Shown here one piece after another: positions 41,661-52,882 of a DNA stretch of 64,000 nt. The position numbers were made by a program, and so were the translations under genes. The notes under the pieces were generated by a model that was not told the DNA's origin, did not search any database, and worked only from the letters and a program-made list of their open reading frames with translations. Within the stretch, counting starts at the first letter, position 1. Each line of letters begins with the position of its first letter. Location of the stretch: NCBI GenBank assembly GCA_036873135.1, contig JAPTYO010000027.1:2003195-2067194 (forward strand), written 5' to 3'. Origin of the DNA: Clarkia xantiana subsp. parviflora. Lineage: Eukaryota; Streptophyta; Magnoliopsida; Myrtales; Onagraceae.

Positions 41661-43123
41661 TGGCCAAGTCAGAGAACATGCAGAAATACTTGGGACAAGC
41701 AAAAGAACTCATTGCAAGCTTTCAAACTTTCAACATAACGTCTGTCCCAAGGGAAGAAAATCAAGAGGCTGATGCGCTAAGCAAGTTTGCCCAAGGGAAG
41801 AAACAAGGCCAAAAAACACACTTCGTCGAAAACAGGATCATATCTATAATCGACAAGCTAGAGGTGCTAAATATCAATACAGAGCCGACATGGATGACTC
41901 CAATTCTGGCATACCTCGCAGATAACGTCCTACTAGAAGAAAGACTTAAAGCGCAAAAAATCAGAAGAATCGCTGTCAACTATACGTTGATTGAAGACCA
42001 GCTGTACAAAAAGGGATTCTCGACGCCATACCTAAAGTGTTTAACTTTTCCAGAGGGCATGGCAGTGTTGAAGGACTTACACGAAGGCCAAGCAGCTTGT
42101 CACGAGGGGGCAAGGTCCTTAATCCGAAAAGCGCTTGGTTTAGGATATTATTGGCCAACAATGAGAAGCCAAGCAACAAACATGGTCACGGAGTGCGAAT
42201 CCTGTCAACTATATTCAAGGAACATAACGGCCCTTGTGACAGAGTTGTGTCCAATTACAAGTTCCTGGCCTTTCGCACAATGGGGAATTGACTTGGTAGG
42301 ACCACTTCCACAATCCAAGGGACAAACAAAGTACATTGTAGTAGCCATCGACTACTTCTCCAAGTAGATTGAAGCTAAGGCATTAGCACGAACGACAAAC
42401 GCACAAATAATGGATTTCATACGAAACCACATCATCGCACGATATGGTGAACCAAAGGTACTCATCAGCGACAATGGGTCACGATTCAGAAGTTCAAGAC
42501 TGCAAGCGTTCTGTGAAAGACTCAACATAGATCACTGTTTCGCATCAGTGCGTCATGCTCAAACCAATGGACAAGTCGAATCCGCCAACAAGATCGTCCT
42601 GGATGGTCTTAAGAAGAGAGTTCATGCTTTGAAAGGAGGATGGGCAGAAGAACTTAGCAGTGTCCTATGGGCTATACTTACAACCCCAAAGGAGTCAACA
42701 GGCGAAACACCGTTTTGCCTGGTATACGGAACAGAAGCCGTAGCTCCAATCGAAATCGCCGTCTCATCATACCGCACAACTCACTTCGACCCCCAAACCA
42801 ACGAAGCAGAGATGCGTTTAGACCTAGACTTAGCAGATGAAAGAAGTCGAAACTCAGAGCTAACCCAAGCACGTATGCGCTTAATAACTGCAAGATAGTA
42901 CAACAGGAAAGTGAAAGAAAGACAATTCCATGTTGGCGAGATGGTGTGGAGAAGGAATGAATTCTCACATTTGGATCAAATCAACAAGTTATCTCCAAAG
43001 TGGGAAGGCCCATACAAGATTGTCTCAGTCCCTTATGTTAGCGCGTACCGCCTCCAAGACACTGAGGGCAAAATACTTCCAAACACATTCAACGGGGGGC
43101 ACTTGAAGAAATTCCACGGTTGA
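41626..43123 (+). pseudogene. pol: Gypsy-3 second RNase H (end) and integrase, two stops
   Basis: From 41660 the frame resumes with the end of the second RNase H (VPREENQEADALSKFAQG), then the zinc domain (LHEGQAACHEGARSLIRKAL, YYWPTM, CESCQ) and the integrase core (WPFAQWGIDLVGPLPQ). A TAG at 42365-42367 replaces Trp in YFSKW. The core continues with VLISDNGSRF and HAQTNGQVESANKIV, so all three acidic residues are present. A second TAG at 42896-42898 replaces Tyr in RYYN. The last part has WEGPYKIV and ends HLKKFHG-stop at 43123. Confidence 0.92.
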
Positions 43124-44336
43124 AGGAAGAACATCATGTCACAAAGGAGTTATTGTATCAAGTTCTTTTGTCTTAAGATCTTATATAAAAAGAAGAGAGA
43201 TTTACTAACTCCAAGTCTGTTTACAATCATATAATCACATCAATCATTTAATAAAGTCAATCTACTCTCGTAGGTACCTTCCCACAATATGCACTATAGT
43301 CTGGGTTAACATCAAGTAGAAAACAAACGTGCATACTACTCATAATCATCACGCCATGCAACTTATAATTGGCGACATCAGCAAATGCATCTTCAACAAA
43401 TTCAAAAAGCAATATCATGCAATATTCCAAAAAGTGACATGGGGCAATATCCTTCTCAAAAGGACAATACCTATGATCACATCTATCTAAAAATAACATG
43501 TTGCGACATCCTTTCCAAGAGTGAAAACCTCATGTTTACTTCTATAAATGACATGTTGCGAAGTCCTCCGGGCAAATCCTCATGTTCATAAGCCATTCCT
43601 TGAACTAAAACAGGATGCGGCAAATGCAATGATGGGACTGATCACCCCACTGTGGCGGGAATCCTCTTAATAGACGACAACCCCACATACTCAAAGTATG
43701 CATACTCTCTTAAGAGTTCATACACCATGAAGAATTAGGCCCGAAAAGGGATAACTTAATGTTATACGCTTTTTAAAGCAAATCTTATACAAAACTCATC
43801 AAATTTGCAAGTCGAGTATTGTATAACGTTATCTTGCTCTTTAGCATTTAACGCAGCAATGGAAAAATAAAAAAGAGGAATCTTGTAACTCGCCTTAGAG
43901 TGGAACTAAGAGACGGTATAAACATAAGTCCTGCTTCGTCAAGATGACACTACTACATGTCAAGTGCCAGTGCCGAGTGCCAAGTGCCAAGTGCCCGCGC
44001 CAAGTACATTACTACTTACAAGTATCCAGCATACACATCTTGCCATACCTTGGATCTTAACCAAGAAGGGCACTCATACGGACATCATGTTCATCACCTA
44101 AGGATACCTATCCTATCTTCCAAGTCCGAAGCATACGGACAACATGGATACTCAAGGTATGAAATATTACTAACAAGGTATCACATGACTTTTATTATTG
44201 AAAACAGGTCAAAAAGACGAAGTTCCATACAAAGCAAAAACATAAAGAAAAGAGATTTGGGCAAAAGCCTCAAACATATCATCACTTCCAAAGGACTAAG
44301 ACAACATGTCCAGAAAATCAACACCAAGGACAAACA
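43124..44336. other. Gypsy-3 3' region, no gene seen
   Basis: Between the integrase stop and the antisense gene stop. AT-rich and not obviously tandemly repeated, apart from a short CAAGTGCC(A/G) run at about 43958-44000. Small frames exist on both strands but none matches a known domain. Confidence 0.5.
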
Positions 44337-45917
44337 TCAACTCAAAGACACATGAGAAGTTCCACTATCCCCACTAAGCTGTGAAACAACATCCATACGT
44401 TCGGGATGAGTAGCAAGAACATCAACACCTTCTCCATCTTCAATCATATCATAGGCAGTTTCATCAAGCCCCAAAATATGCAATGCCTTCAGATAATTAA
44501 CGGCATAGTCAGAACAAGGCCCAAGCTTGTCAAAAGGAAAGTTGGGGGCAAGCGCGTTGACACGACAAAAGTAATCCTCGGCACGCTTGCCCATTATGGT
44601 GTCAGTTATCTTTTTAGCTGCAAGCCCAAAAGCAGGAGTACTCAAGTATTGGGAAAAACCCGCTTCAATTCATAGTGCATAATGTTCCTCACGTGCAGCA
44701 ATCAAGGCAGCTTCTCGAGACGTGAGGTAATCAGAAATCTGTTTCTCAAGCGCAATCATCTCAGCTTCAAGATCAAGAATTCGAGTCTCCTGCACCTGAT
44801 ATTGGGTCTCGGAATCGACTACCTTCAAACCAAGTGCACACACCTTCTCTTTAGAACGTGAAAGTTCAAGACTAATGGTTTTACATTTTTTGACGGCAGT
44901 TCTTCTAGCACTAACAAGCTCCACAACATAAGACTACATGTTAACCATCTGAGACACAGCCTGAAAACCATACAAAAACACAAAGCCATAAATATTACAC
45001 CACAAAGACATACAACACGTAAGTCGTCAAGGAATAGAACTTGTTAAGTTACAGGAGCAAAGTTGGCCAAAGCATGTTCAACACACTCTTCAGCTTCTTC
45101 ATCAGTCCTCGGACAGGCACGTCGATCACCGGGGGGCACACTCCTATGAAACATGCGAACACCAACCTCCGGCATATTAAGCTTCACCTCTTTCGGAAAG
45201 CGAAGACCGCCTCTACCAAGAGGTCTCCAAGCATCACCAGATATATCACCTTCCAAGGGGCGCAGAAGATGATCACGCTTCAAAGCCGGGATAGCTGCAA
45301 AGGGAAAGATAAGGAATAAAAAATAAGTGTGAAAATCAGGATGTAATAGGAAATGCAAGGAACATCTCATACCAACAGACGAAGAGCGATCCTCTGCAAG
45401 TCGATCTCTCGACTGGGGGGCAGAAAATACCATCTCGCACTCAGTGACTTCCTTTCCCTTATCAAGAGTGGAAGGAGGAAAGGCAGCATTCGTCTTTATA
45501 CGCTTTGGATCACTCGAGACATGCGACACCACCTCGGATTGCTTGACAGGAAGTTGATAATCATCCACAAAAACGTCAAGAGCAGGGGAACGTACTGGAT
45601 AATCAAAAAAGACAAAGCAAACAATGAGTTAAAGAGATAAAAAGGAAAAAAAGTTATTGGGAAAAAACATCTCACCCATGAGCCCTTTCCCACGACCATA
45701 TCCAGAAGTCACGGGGGCAGAAAGAACAAGTGCTGTAGCGGACGTCTCAGACGGAGGAGTGTGACGAATAGACTCCGCATGCAAGGAATAATTCATGCCA
45801 ATAAACCAGTCTATAAAGATGATATAAACAAGGGATATGAGGATCATCAATATGTAACTCATTACCAACATTTGAGCACAATATTACTCACGGAACGGGG
45901 ATAGAAGACTCACTCAT
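44337..45917 (-). pseudogene. Gypsy-3 antisense gene, several exons (coiled-coil protein)
   Basis: Likely start MSESSIP at 45917, with a donor GTGAGTAA soon after. Later coding blocks are: 45840-45680 (SLHAESIRHTPPSETSATAL, GYGRGKGLM); 45570-45380 (VDDYQLPVKQSEVVSHVSSD, then KGKEVTE); 45300-45053 (DISGDAWRPLGRGGLRFPKE, HRSVPPGDRRACPRTDEEAE, ALANFAP); an intron opening GTAACT at 45052; 44924-44670, a coiled coil (LDLEAEMIALEKQISDYL); and 44645-44337 (NALAPNFPFDKLGP). One TAG near the start of the coiled coil. It aligns by eye with the Gypsy-4 antisense gene, including the intron after FAP. It lacks the N-terminal domain of the Gypsy-2 antisense protein. Function unknown. Confidence 0.7.
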
Positions 45918-46014
45918 GACCACGGCAAGAAGACTAGCTCTGAAAAGAAGTCTGCGTAACTCGGAATCCTGAAAATTACGAGTAACAAGCAAGTCAGTGT
46001 ACAAGCTCTATGTA
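45918..46014. other. Gypsy-3 upstream region of the antisense gene
   Basis: A short stretch between the antisense start codon and the tandem array. No clear promoter element was recognised. Confidence 0.35.
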
Positions 46015-47500
46015 CGTACATACATGTCGACAAGGATGCATGTCGACAAGTGAAAAATATTTTTCTAAGTGTTTTCATGTACATACATACATGACAACAA
46101 GAAGAGAATATTTTCTAAGTGTTTTCATGTACATACATACATGTCAACAAGAAGAGAATATTTTCTAAGTGTTTTCATGTACATACATACATGTCAACAA
46201 GAAGAGAATATTTTCTAAGTGTTTTCATGTACGTACATACATGTCGACAAGGATGCATGTCGACAAGTGAAAAATATTTTCTAAGTGTTTTCATGTCTAT
46301 ACATACATGTCAACAAGAAGAGAATATTTTCTAAGTGTTTTCATGTACGTACATACATGTCGACAAGGATGCATGTCGACAAGTGAAAAATATTTTCTAA
46401 GTGTTTTCATGTCTATACATACATGTCAACAAGAAGAGAATATTTTCTAAGTGTTTTCATGTACATACATACATGTCAACAAGAAGAGAATATTTTCTAA
46501 GTGTTTTCATGTACGTACATACATGTCGACAAGGACGCATGTCGACAAGTGAAAAATATTTTCTAAGTGTTTTCATGTCTATACATACATGTCAACAAGA
46601 AGAGAAGATTTTCTAAGTGTTTTCATGTACATACATACATGTCAACAAGAAGAGAATATTTTCTAAGTGTTTTCATGTACGTACATACATGTCGACAAGG
46701 ATGCATGTCGACAAGTGAAAAATATTTTCTAAGTGTTTTCATGTCTATACATACATGTCAACAAGAAGAGAATATTTTCTAAGTGTTTTCATGTACGTAC
46801 ATACATGTCGACAAGGATGCATGTCGACAAGTGAAAAATATTTTCTAAGTGTTTTCATGTCTATACATACATGTCAACAAGAAGAGAATATTTTTTAAGT
46901 GTTTTCATGTACATACATACATGTCAACAAGAAGAGAATATTTTCTAAGTGTTTTCATGTACGTACATACATGTCGACAAGGATGCATGTCGACAAGTGA
47001 AAAATATTTTCTAAGTGTTTTCATGTCTATACATACATGTCAACAAGAAGAGAATATTTTCTAAGTGTTTTCATGTACATACATACATGTCAACAAGAAG
47101 AGAATATTTTCTAAGTGTTTTCATGTACGTACATACATGTCGACAAGGATGCATGTCGACAAGTGAAAAATATTTTCTAAGTGTTTTCATGTCTATACAT
47201 ACATGTCAACAAGAAGAGAATATTTTCTAAGTGTTTTCATGTACATACATACATGTCAACAAGAAGAGAATATTTTCTAAGTGTTTTCATGTACGTACAT
47301 ACATGTCGACAAGGATGCATGTCGACAAGTGAAAAATATTTCCAAGTGTTTTCATGTACATACATACATGTCGACAAGTGAAAAATATTTTCTAAGTGTT
47401 TACATGTACGTACATACATGTCGGCAAGGATGCATGTCAACAAGAAGAAAATATTTTCTAAGTGTTTCCATGTACGTACGTACATGCCGACAAGGGTGGA
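46015..47500 (+). repeat. Higher-order tandem repeat of 50-bp (A) and 66-bp (B) units in Gypsy-3
   Basis: Both units begin GTGTTTTCATGT and end with an AATATTTTCTAA tail. A (50 bp) carries CATACATGTCAACAAGAAG; B (66 bp) carries two GTCGAC palindromes around AAGGATGCAT. Repeat starts at 46401, 46567, 46849, 47015 and 47181 show steps of 166 bp (A-A-B) and 282 bp (A-A-B plus A-B). The final units from about 47340 are scrambled. Serial 71-codon frames through the array are a by-product of its periodicity. Confidence 0.93.
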
Positions 47501-48795
47501 TTGCATACATCAATTAGCTACTATCGACTTCTACACAATGCCTCTTGAATATTTTTACGACGCTTAACGGTAAAGATCATGCGACAACATCTATGTTATC
47601 ATTACCAACATACAACCATGGACGACCATGTACGTACGACTACTGATCATCAATATGGAACACGCTAAGACAACAACTAAGGCATGGGAAAACATGTCAA
47701 CAATGGACGCTATGCGTAAGGGAAGTATAACGATTCATTTACACTTTTCTGAAATTTTCAGCACTTAGGAAAATTTTGGGCGATTTGGGGCTAAGTATTC
47801 TAATGCATTTCATCAAACACCTTGTATGCATGATTAGATGACTAGGTACATGGTGATTTCAAGTCTAAATCAAGGCCAAACGAAGTCACGAAAGGTCTAG
47901 CCATATACGAAAGTAGACTCACCGACACGAAACAAGTCCGAATTCCTATTCTCCCTCACCCGAAGATCCACGCGCCGCCGCCGTCCACACGCGCCGCTAC
48001 CACCGCCCTCACGCGCCGCCCCCCTTTACTCCAAATTCACACCTCCATGAATTCCCTCTTCTTCAAGGATGGAGAGCTTTTTGAGAATTTATCTATTAAA
48101 GATGTAAGATAATGGGTATTCTCTCTCCTAATTATTAATAGTGCCTACACCATGCGCTAAGGACTAAACTAATATTTATTTTCATACAAGTCCTTAGTAT
48201 CATATACTTGCATCTCTCCTAAACTTGTCTTACATACATGCTCTCTAGTATTACATAGCGCGCTTCGTAGATCGTCATGCATGATTATTACCTTTATACG
48301 TTTATAATACAAATTCATGATAGTCGCATGGTTAGTTTTATAAATCTAAGTATGAATTGAATGTTTGCATCATTTTCCATGATTACATCATATCACATGC
48401 TTGCATCATTTATCATATTTACATTATGCTTCATGATTACATACATGTTCCCCAATTTCCTATTACTCTAAGTGTTTTGCTTATTACATGACAACGTTAT
48501 TCATCTACTACGCTATCAACATTTGCATATTGACAACGTGTTACACGCTTATTTCATACACCGTGATATTATCATAATGCATATCATTGTACGCATATTG
48601 TCCTCTACGATAACCTTGTAAACAGATTGCGTACGTACGACGGAAAATTAAAAGTTGGACAAATTTAAGATCTCAACATTCGAATTGACAAACAGACCGC
48701 CCCCGAGGTCAGTACCGAACCTAAATTGGACCAATATCTTATATATGAAAAGAGTCAAGTACGGGTTTTGAACCACTACTTGACTCGGGGGCAAG
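47501..48795. other. Gypsy-3 3' untranslated region and purine tract
   Basis: Non-coding and AT-rich, with a small GC-rich patch near 47960-48030 (repeated CGCGCCGCC). It ends CTCGGGGGCAAG (48784-48795) immediately before the 3' LTR. Confidence 0.6.
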
Positions 48796-49463
48796 TGTTA
48801 GATATCTGTCCAATTCGGGTTCGTATTTACATTTCGAGACTCGTAAAATATCCCCAAAAACCCTTTTACACAACACCTAAGTCTAAAAACGGTCCGGGAT
48901 ACGCGTAATTCCCGGGCCGTCGGACTTCCGGATTGCCGAAGCAATCCGGACCTGTCCCGGATTGATAAAACAATCAGGGTAGGTCCGGATTACCGTTTTT
49001 ACTTCATACGCTCACCTCGAATAAATTGCCAAGTGCGGGAAGTCGGTGCATACATAGTCCGCTTTGATGTCGGTATACGTCTTCCATACATACCAACATC
49101 AGGTAATTCCAAACTGGGCATGATCCTTAGGTTCCCTATAAATAGGGGGCCTAGGTCTCCCATTTGGGGTAATTCCCTCACTTTTGGACTTGAAATGCTC
49201 TGACTTCTCTCTAAGGCTTTCTCTCTCTAAAAGTGCTAACTTGAGCGTCGGAGTGGGCCCAACCAGCATCCCCCCCCCCCCCACACGCTGGTTACTGCCC
49301 TTCGTGCAGGTCTCGAAGATTAAGAGCCCAAGGTTGAGGATCAGAGTCCCGCTCGGCGATTGTGTATTAAGGATTGCGGCGTTCCCGTCCTTATACATAT
49401 ATCTCGAGCCCGATCGTGAAGGAAAAAGCCCGAAACAACCCAAGTGGTGAAGTGAACCCAACA
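48796..49463 (+). repeat. Gypsy-3 3' LTR (668 bp)
   Basis: TGTTAGATATCTG ... GAACCCAACA, then GGAAG. TATA box TATAAATAGG at 49137. A C-run near 49270 is longer than in the 5' LTR. Confidence 0.94.
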
Positions 49464-49841
49464 GGAAGTGTCAGGAATTAATTAGGGTTAATCAATTTCT
49501 TCCTTTGAAGTGAGACAAAAAGAAATCCCTCCTCCCTATTCCCATAGTGTTTCGGCCGAACCCTTCCTATACCGCAGGAGGTGCCAAATTGCTCAAATCA
49601 ATTACTCCGGAGATCCATCCCTGCTAAAGAATAGACAAGAGGCTTTGTTGTGGAGACCAATCCGTGTAGGTATTCCTTAACCAGAATCCTTACGGGAACC
49701 GTCCGGCGGATCGATAACTCCCATAGAAGATCTTGGGTGTACGAAAAACATATTAGGTATGTGCCCTTTATTCCACTACGTAATTCGTGTACATTTCATG
49801 TACCTTTTTTTTCCGTAGTATTTATCCCCTATAATCCTACA
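49464..49841 (+). repeat. Copia-3 5' LTR, second part
   Basis: Continues 38158-38389 after the GGAAG duplication and ends CCTACA. It is followed by a primer site TGGTATCAGAGCA (49843-49855). Confidence 0.88.
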
Positions 49842-50064
49842 GTGGTATCAGAGCATGTGTTAGGAATTTCATAATTTTGATAAATTGGTGTTCTTGAAAT
49901 TTTAGTAAAACTGATGGTTTTAGTAAAACTGATATTCATGAAATTGAGTGTTTTTGTAGAAACTGGTGTTCATGATTTTTCAAGAAAAAAATGACTATTA
50001 TCAAAATTGAACATTTGATTATTTATCTTAGTAAATTTTAATCTTGAAATTTGACCACTAACCC
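49842..50064 (+). other. Copia-3 primer site and start of leader
   Basis: The primer site at 49843-49855 differs from the family site only at its last base. The leader resembles that of Copia-1 (7634 onward). AACCC (50060-50064) is the left target duplication of Gypsy-4. Confidence 0.8.
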
Positions 50065-50853
50065 TGATGGATACACGCATGATTCGGGCTCGGTCTTAAT
50101 TTTTCGGACCTCATACACGCGCAAGACCCTTTACGATTCCCCAATTTCGAGCTAACCGGGGGAAACCGGGCAAGTCGCGAACTTGCCCGACATCCCCGGG
50201 GGGCTTACCCGGAAAATTCCGGGTAAGCCCCAGCTTACCCGGAATTCCGGGTAAACTCAACACCCGGGGGGTGTCGCGTACACCCCCCATTTCGTCCCGA
50301 ACGTATGGGAGACTCGATTTTTAACTAACTCCTATGTGTTCGAGACCTATGTTTCAAAGGCGCGCGCGTCCCGCTCGTGACAGCCGCCTGAGACGCGCGT
50401 CAGAGTCCTTTTTCCCAAAGCTCTCCCCTGCATCCCGGTTCACATTTCCACATCGAACCGGGTCAAAACCGGTTTACGATCCAAGGTTGCCTATAAATAG
50501 CCACCTTGGGGGTAAACATTTTCAGGTCAATTCAAAAGTCACATTGGGTGAGAATGGGAAAAGCTCTGACTTCTCTCTAGAAAACCCTCTCTTTCTCTCT
50601 CTAGAAGCCGACTAATGTTGATCGTCGGAGCGAGCGCACCAAGCACCCCCCCCCCTCTCACGGGGACTGCTTGGTAATGCTCCTTTCGCAGGGGCAGACA
50701 GACGATCTTCCAGAGAGCCCAAAGGACTTACCGCCGTTCAGAAGACGAAGCTAAGGCCCGCACGCGACTTTAGAGAACGGAATTGGCTCGCACCCAACCC
50801 GAAGACTTCGACGAGTTATTCAGCGGGCAACCCGCAATAACTTGGTCGAAACA
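50065..50853 (+). repeat. Gypsy-4 5' LTR (789 bp)
   Basis: TGATGGATACACGC ... GGTCGAAACA. TATA box TATAAATAG at 50492. It contains a GC-rich palindromic block (about 50135-50250) in which the CTTACCCGG ... CCGGGTAA unit occurs twice, against once in the 3' LTR, and a C-run near 50647. Confidence 0.94.
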
Positions 50854-50912
50854 CTTGGCGCCGTCTGTGGGAAACGCAACAGAAAGCCTGCGTTACTCAA
50901 ACGAACAAGCAA

Positions 50913-51653
50913 GATGGAAAACACATACACCATACACGGAGGCTTCAGTGCAGGGGACGAAACCTCTTACGCAAGGGAGAGGTACGCCGCCGGGAAAAGC
51001 ACTCGGCGCCGTCCGTGGATCACCCACAAGACCAAAAGCATGGCAAGCAATGAGCAGCCACCACCGACTAAGACAAAGAAAAGAGGACCAGGACGTCCAA
51101 GGAAAACTCCGGCCCCGGAGTCAAGCATGACACCTCCTCCGCAGAAAGCTCAGAGAGACCCCCGCAGAGACAAAGCGAGGCCTCAGTCGCCTCGTCTATG
51201 CCAACAAGAAGCGTACACTCTCGGAGTAACGCGCAAGGGGTCACACAGAAAACCGACGCTCCTCCAGGCTTCGCCCATCAAACCTTCAACACGCAGGAGC
51301 AATCATACGGAATGCCAAATGCTGAGGCATACAATCAGGCACCAGGGGCACAGGCTGCGCCTGCAGTCACCCCAGAAATAATGGCGACACTCGAACAGCT
51401 GCTTCATCTGAGAGAGGCCCTGCACAACCAAGGATACGGGGCGCCTCTGCCCCCTCCCGCGCAACAAGCAAATATGCCCCCGACACCAAGGCAGGCGCCT
51501 CCAATGAATGCACCTCAGCAGAGACTCCCTACAATCTCAAAAAACCCCGACCTTTCACAGGAATGCACAGAAATCAGGCAGTTCCCCCCAACAAGGGACA
51601 AGACAGGAGCTCTCGCACTCCCAAACACCCTACCAAGCAGGGCCATTCAATGA
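50913..51653 (+). CDS. Gypsy-4 short reading frames: HGGF peptide and AT-hook-like segment
   Basis: ATG at 50913 (in a frame open from 50842 to 51381) gives MENTYTIHGGFSAGDETSYA, RERYAAGK, then MASNEQPPPTKTKKRGPGRP with RKTP following, an AT-hook-like core in a Pro/Lys-rich context. A second overlapping frame (51198-51653) is Pro/Gln/Ala-rich (PAVTPEIMATLEQLLHLREA). The HGGF peptide normally precedes the protease, but no protease follows here. A primer-site-like TCGGCGCCGTCCGTGG lies at 51005 between the two parts. Probably a remnant of a gag-like leader; DNA binding is only suggested by the motif. Confidence 0.5.
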
Positions 51654-51919
51654 AGGAGCCTGGAGGCAGCCGTCTCAGACATCCCAGGGATACCAAAGTT
51701 CACTCCTTGCGTAGGAAAAATCACTATGTAATGGCAGGCTACCCCGGTCCAAAACCAGGAACAAGCCACATACATCATCAACAAAGGCCCTAACTCTACA
51801 CACAGAAAGGGCAAAAAACAAGAAAAGCCATCAAAAGGATATCAAAGCAAGACTAAACAAAGCTCATGCCTATATTCAAAACAGAGGGAGCGCGACGCAT
51901 GCGAGGAGACAGAACAATT
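51654..51919. other. Gypsy-4 spacer, no gene seen
   Basis: An A-rich stretch between the short reading frames and the hairpin repeat. No feature recognised. Confidence 0.4.
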
Positions 51920-52580
51920 TCTTCAAGGATGTGAACGTACTAATCTGTTCACATCCTTGCAAAAAGTCGGGGGACAAGCGGATCATTAGGAATCCTCCCT
52001 CGCAAACAAATGCAAGTGTTGGACGTACTAATCTATCCACACTTCGCCACAATACAAGGATGTGAACGTACTAATCTATTCACATCCTTGCAAATTTCGG
52101 GGACAAGCGGGTCATTAGGAATCCTCCCTCGCAAACAAATGCAAGTGTCGGACGTACTAATCTATCCACACTTCGCCACAATACAAGGATGTGAACGTAC
52201 TAATCTATTCACATCCTTGCAAAAAGTCGGGGGACAAGCGGATCATTAGGAATCCTCCCTCGCAAACAAATGCAAGTGTCGGACGTACTAATCTATCCAC
52301 ACTTCGCCGCAGTACAAGGATGTGGACGTACTGATCTATTCACGTCTTTGCAAAAGTCGGGGGACAAGCGGTTCCGTAGGAATCCTCCCTCGCAAACAAA
52401 TGCAAGTGTCGGACGTACTAATCTATCCACGCTTCGCAAACAAACAACTATATCAAGTATGTGAACGTACCAATCTATTTACATCCTTGTAAAGGAAGAC
52501 AAGCAGTTCAACATGGATCATCCTCCTTACAAAGCCACGGGTGCCGGTAATACTAATTCATCCGCACCCCACCACCAACA
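51920..52580 (+). repeat. About 130-bp tandem repeat with two alternating hairpins sharing one loop
   Basis: Each period has one hairpin CAAGGATGTGAA / TTCACATCCTTG (12-bp stem) and one AAGTGTCGGA / TCCACACTT (stem with one bulge). Both enclose the same 12 bases CGTACTAATCTA. Four main periods run to about 52450, then degenerate. A last related hairpin lies near 52538-52575 (GGGTGCCGG ... TCCGCACCC) with loop TAATACTAATTCA. Confidence 0.9.
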
Positions 52581-52882
52581 GAGATGCAATTTCCTAAGGA
52601 AAACCATCGGATTAAGGAAATCGACCTGTCAACAGAGCTACACTCTTCCAAAAGAGAACAAGTTATAGAGACAGCAATAAAGGAAGATGCAAAATAATAC
52701 TAAGTATTATATCTTTCTAACATCTCATGTCAGGCATATATATATATAATATGGCAGGTCTGAAGAGTAAAGGCATCCAGCCAGCATAAAAAGTCAAGCC
52801 CGGGACACACCCCGCCATAATCTCACCCATGCAAGGGGAGCAATCATATATACACAAGAGAGTCATATAAAACAAAGAAAGA
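52581..52882. other. Gypsy-4 spacer, no gene seen
   Basis: AT-rich region between the hairpin array and the antisense gene stop, with a short TA run near 52738. No gene seen. Confidence 0.4.

Larger units (their letters stand above)
38390..49463 (+). mobile_element. Gypsy-3, Tat-type element without gag (11.1 kb)
   Basis: LTRs at 38390-39022 and 48796-49463, exact 5-bp duplication GGAAG (38385-38389, 49464-49468). Internal order: primer site, short basic leader peptide, protease, RT, RNase H, second RNase H, integrase, 3' region, antisense gene, higher-order tandem repeat, purine tract. The protease starts only about 150 bp after the primer site, so the 1.3-kb gag seen in Gypsy-2 is missing. 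The LTRs differ by indels and substitutions, so the insertion is older than Gypsy-2. Confidence 0.94.

Noticed and set aside
46119..47517. A series of 71-codon reading frames with nearly the same protein
   Set aside because: They follow the 166/116-bp tandem repeat exactly. The repeat period, not coding selection, keeps them open.
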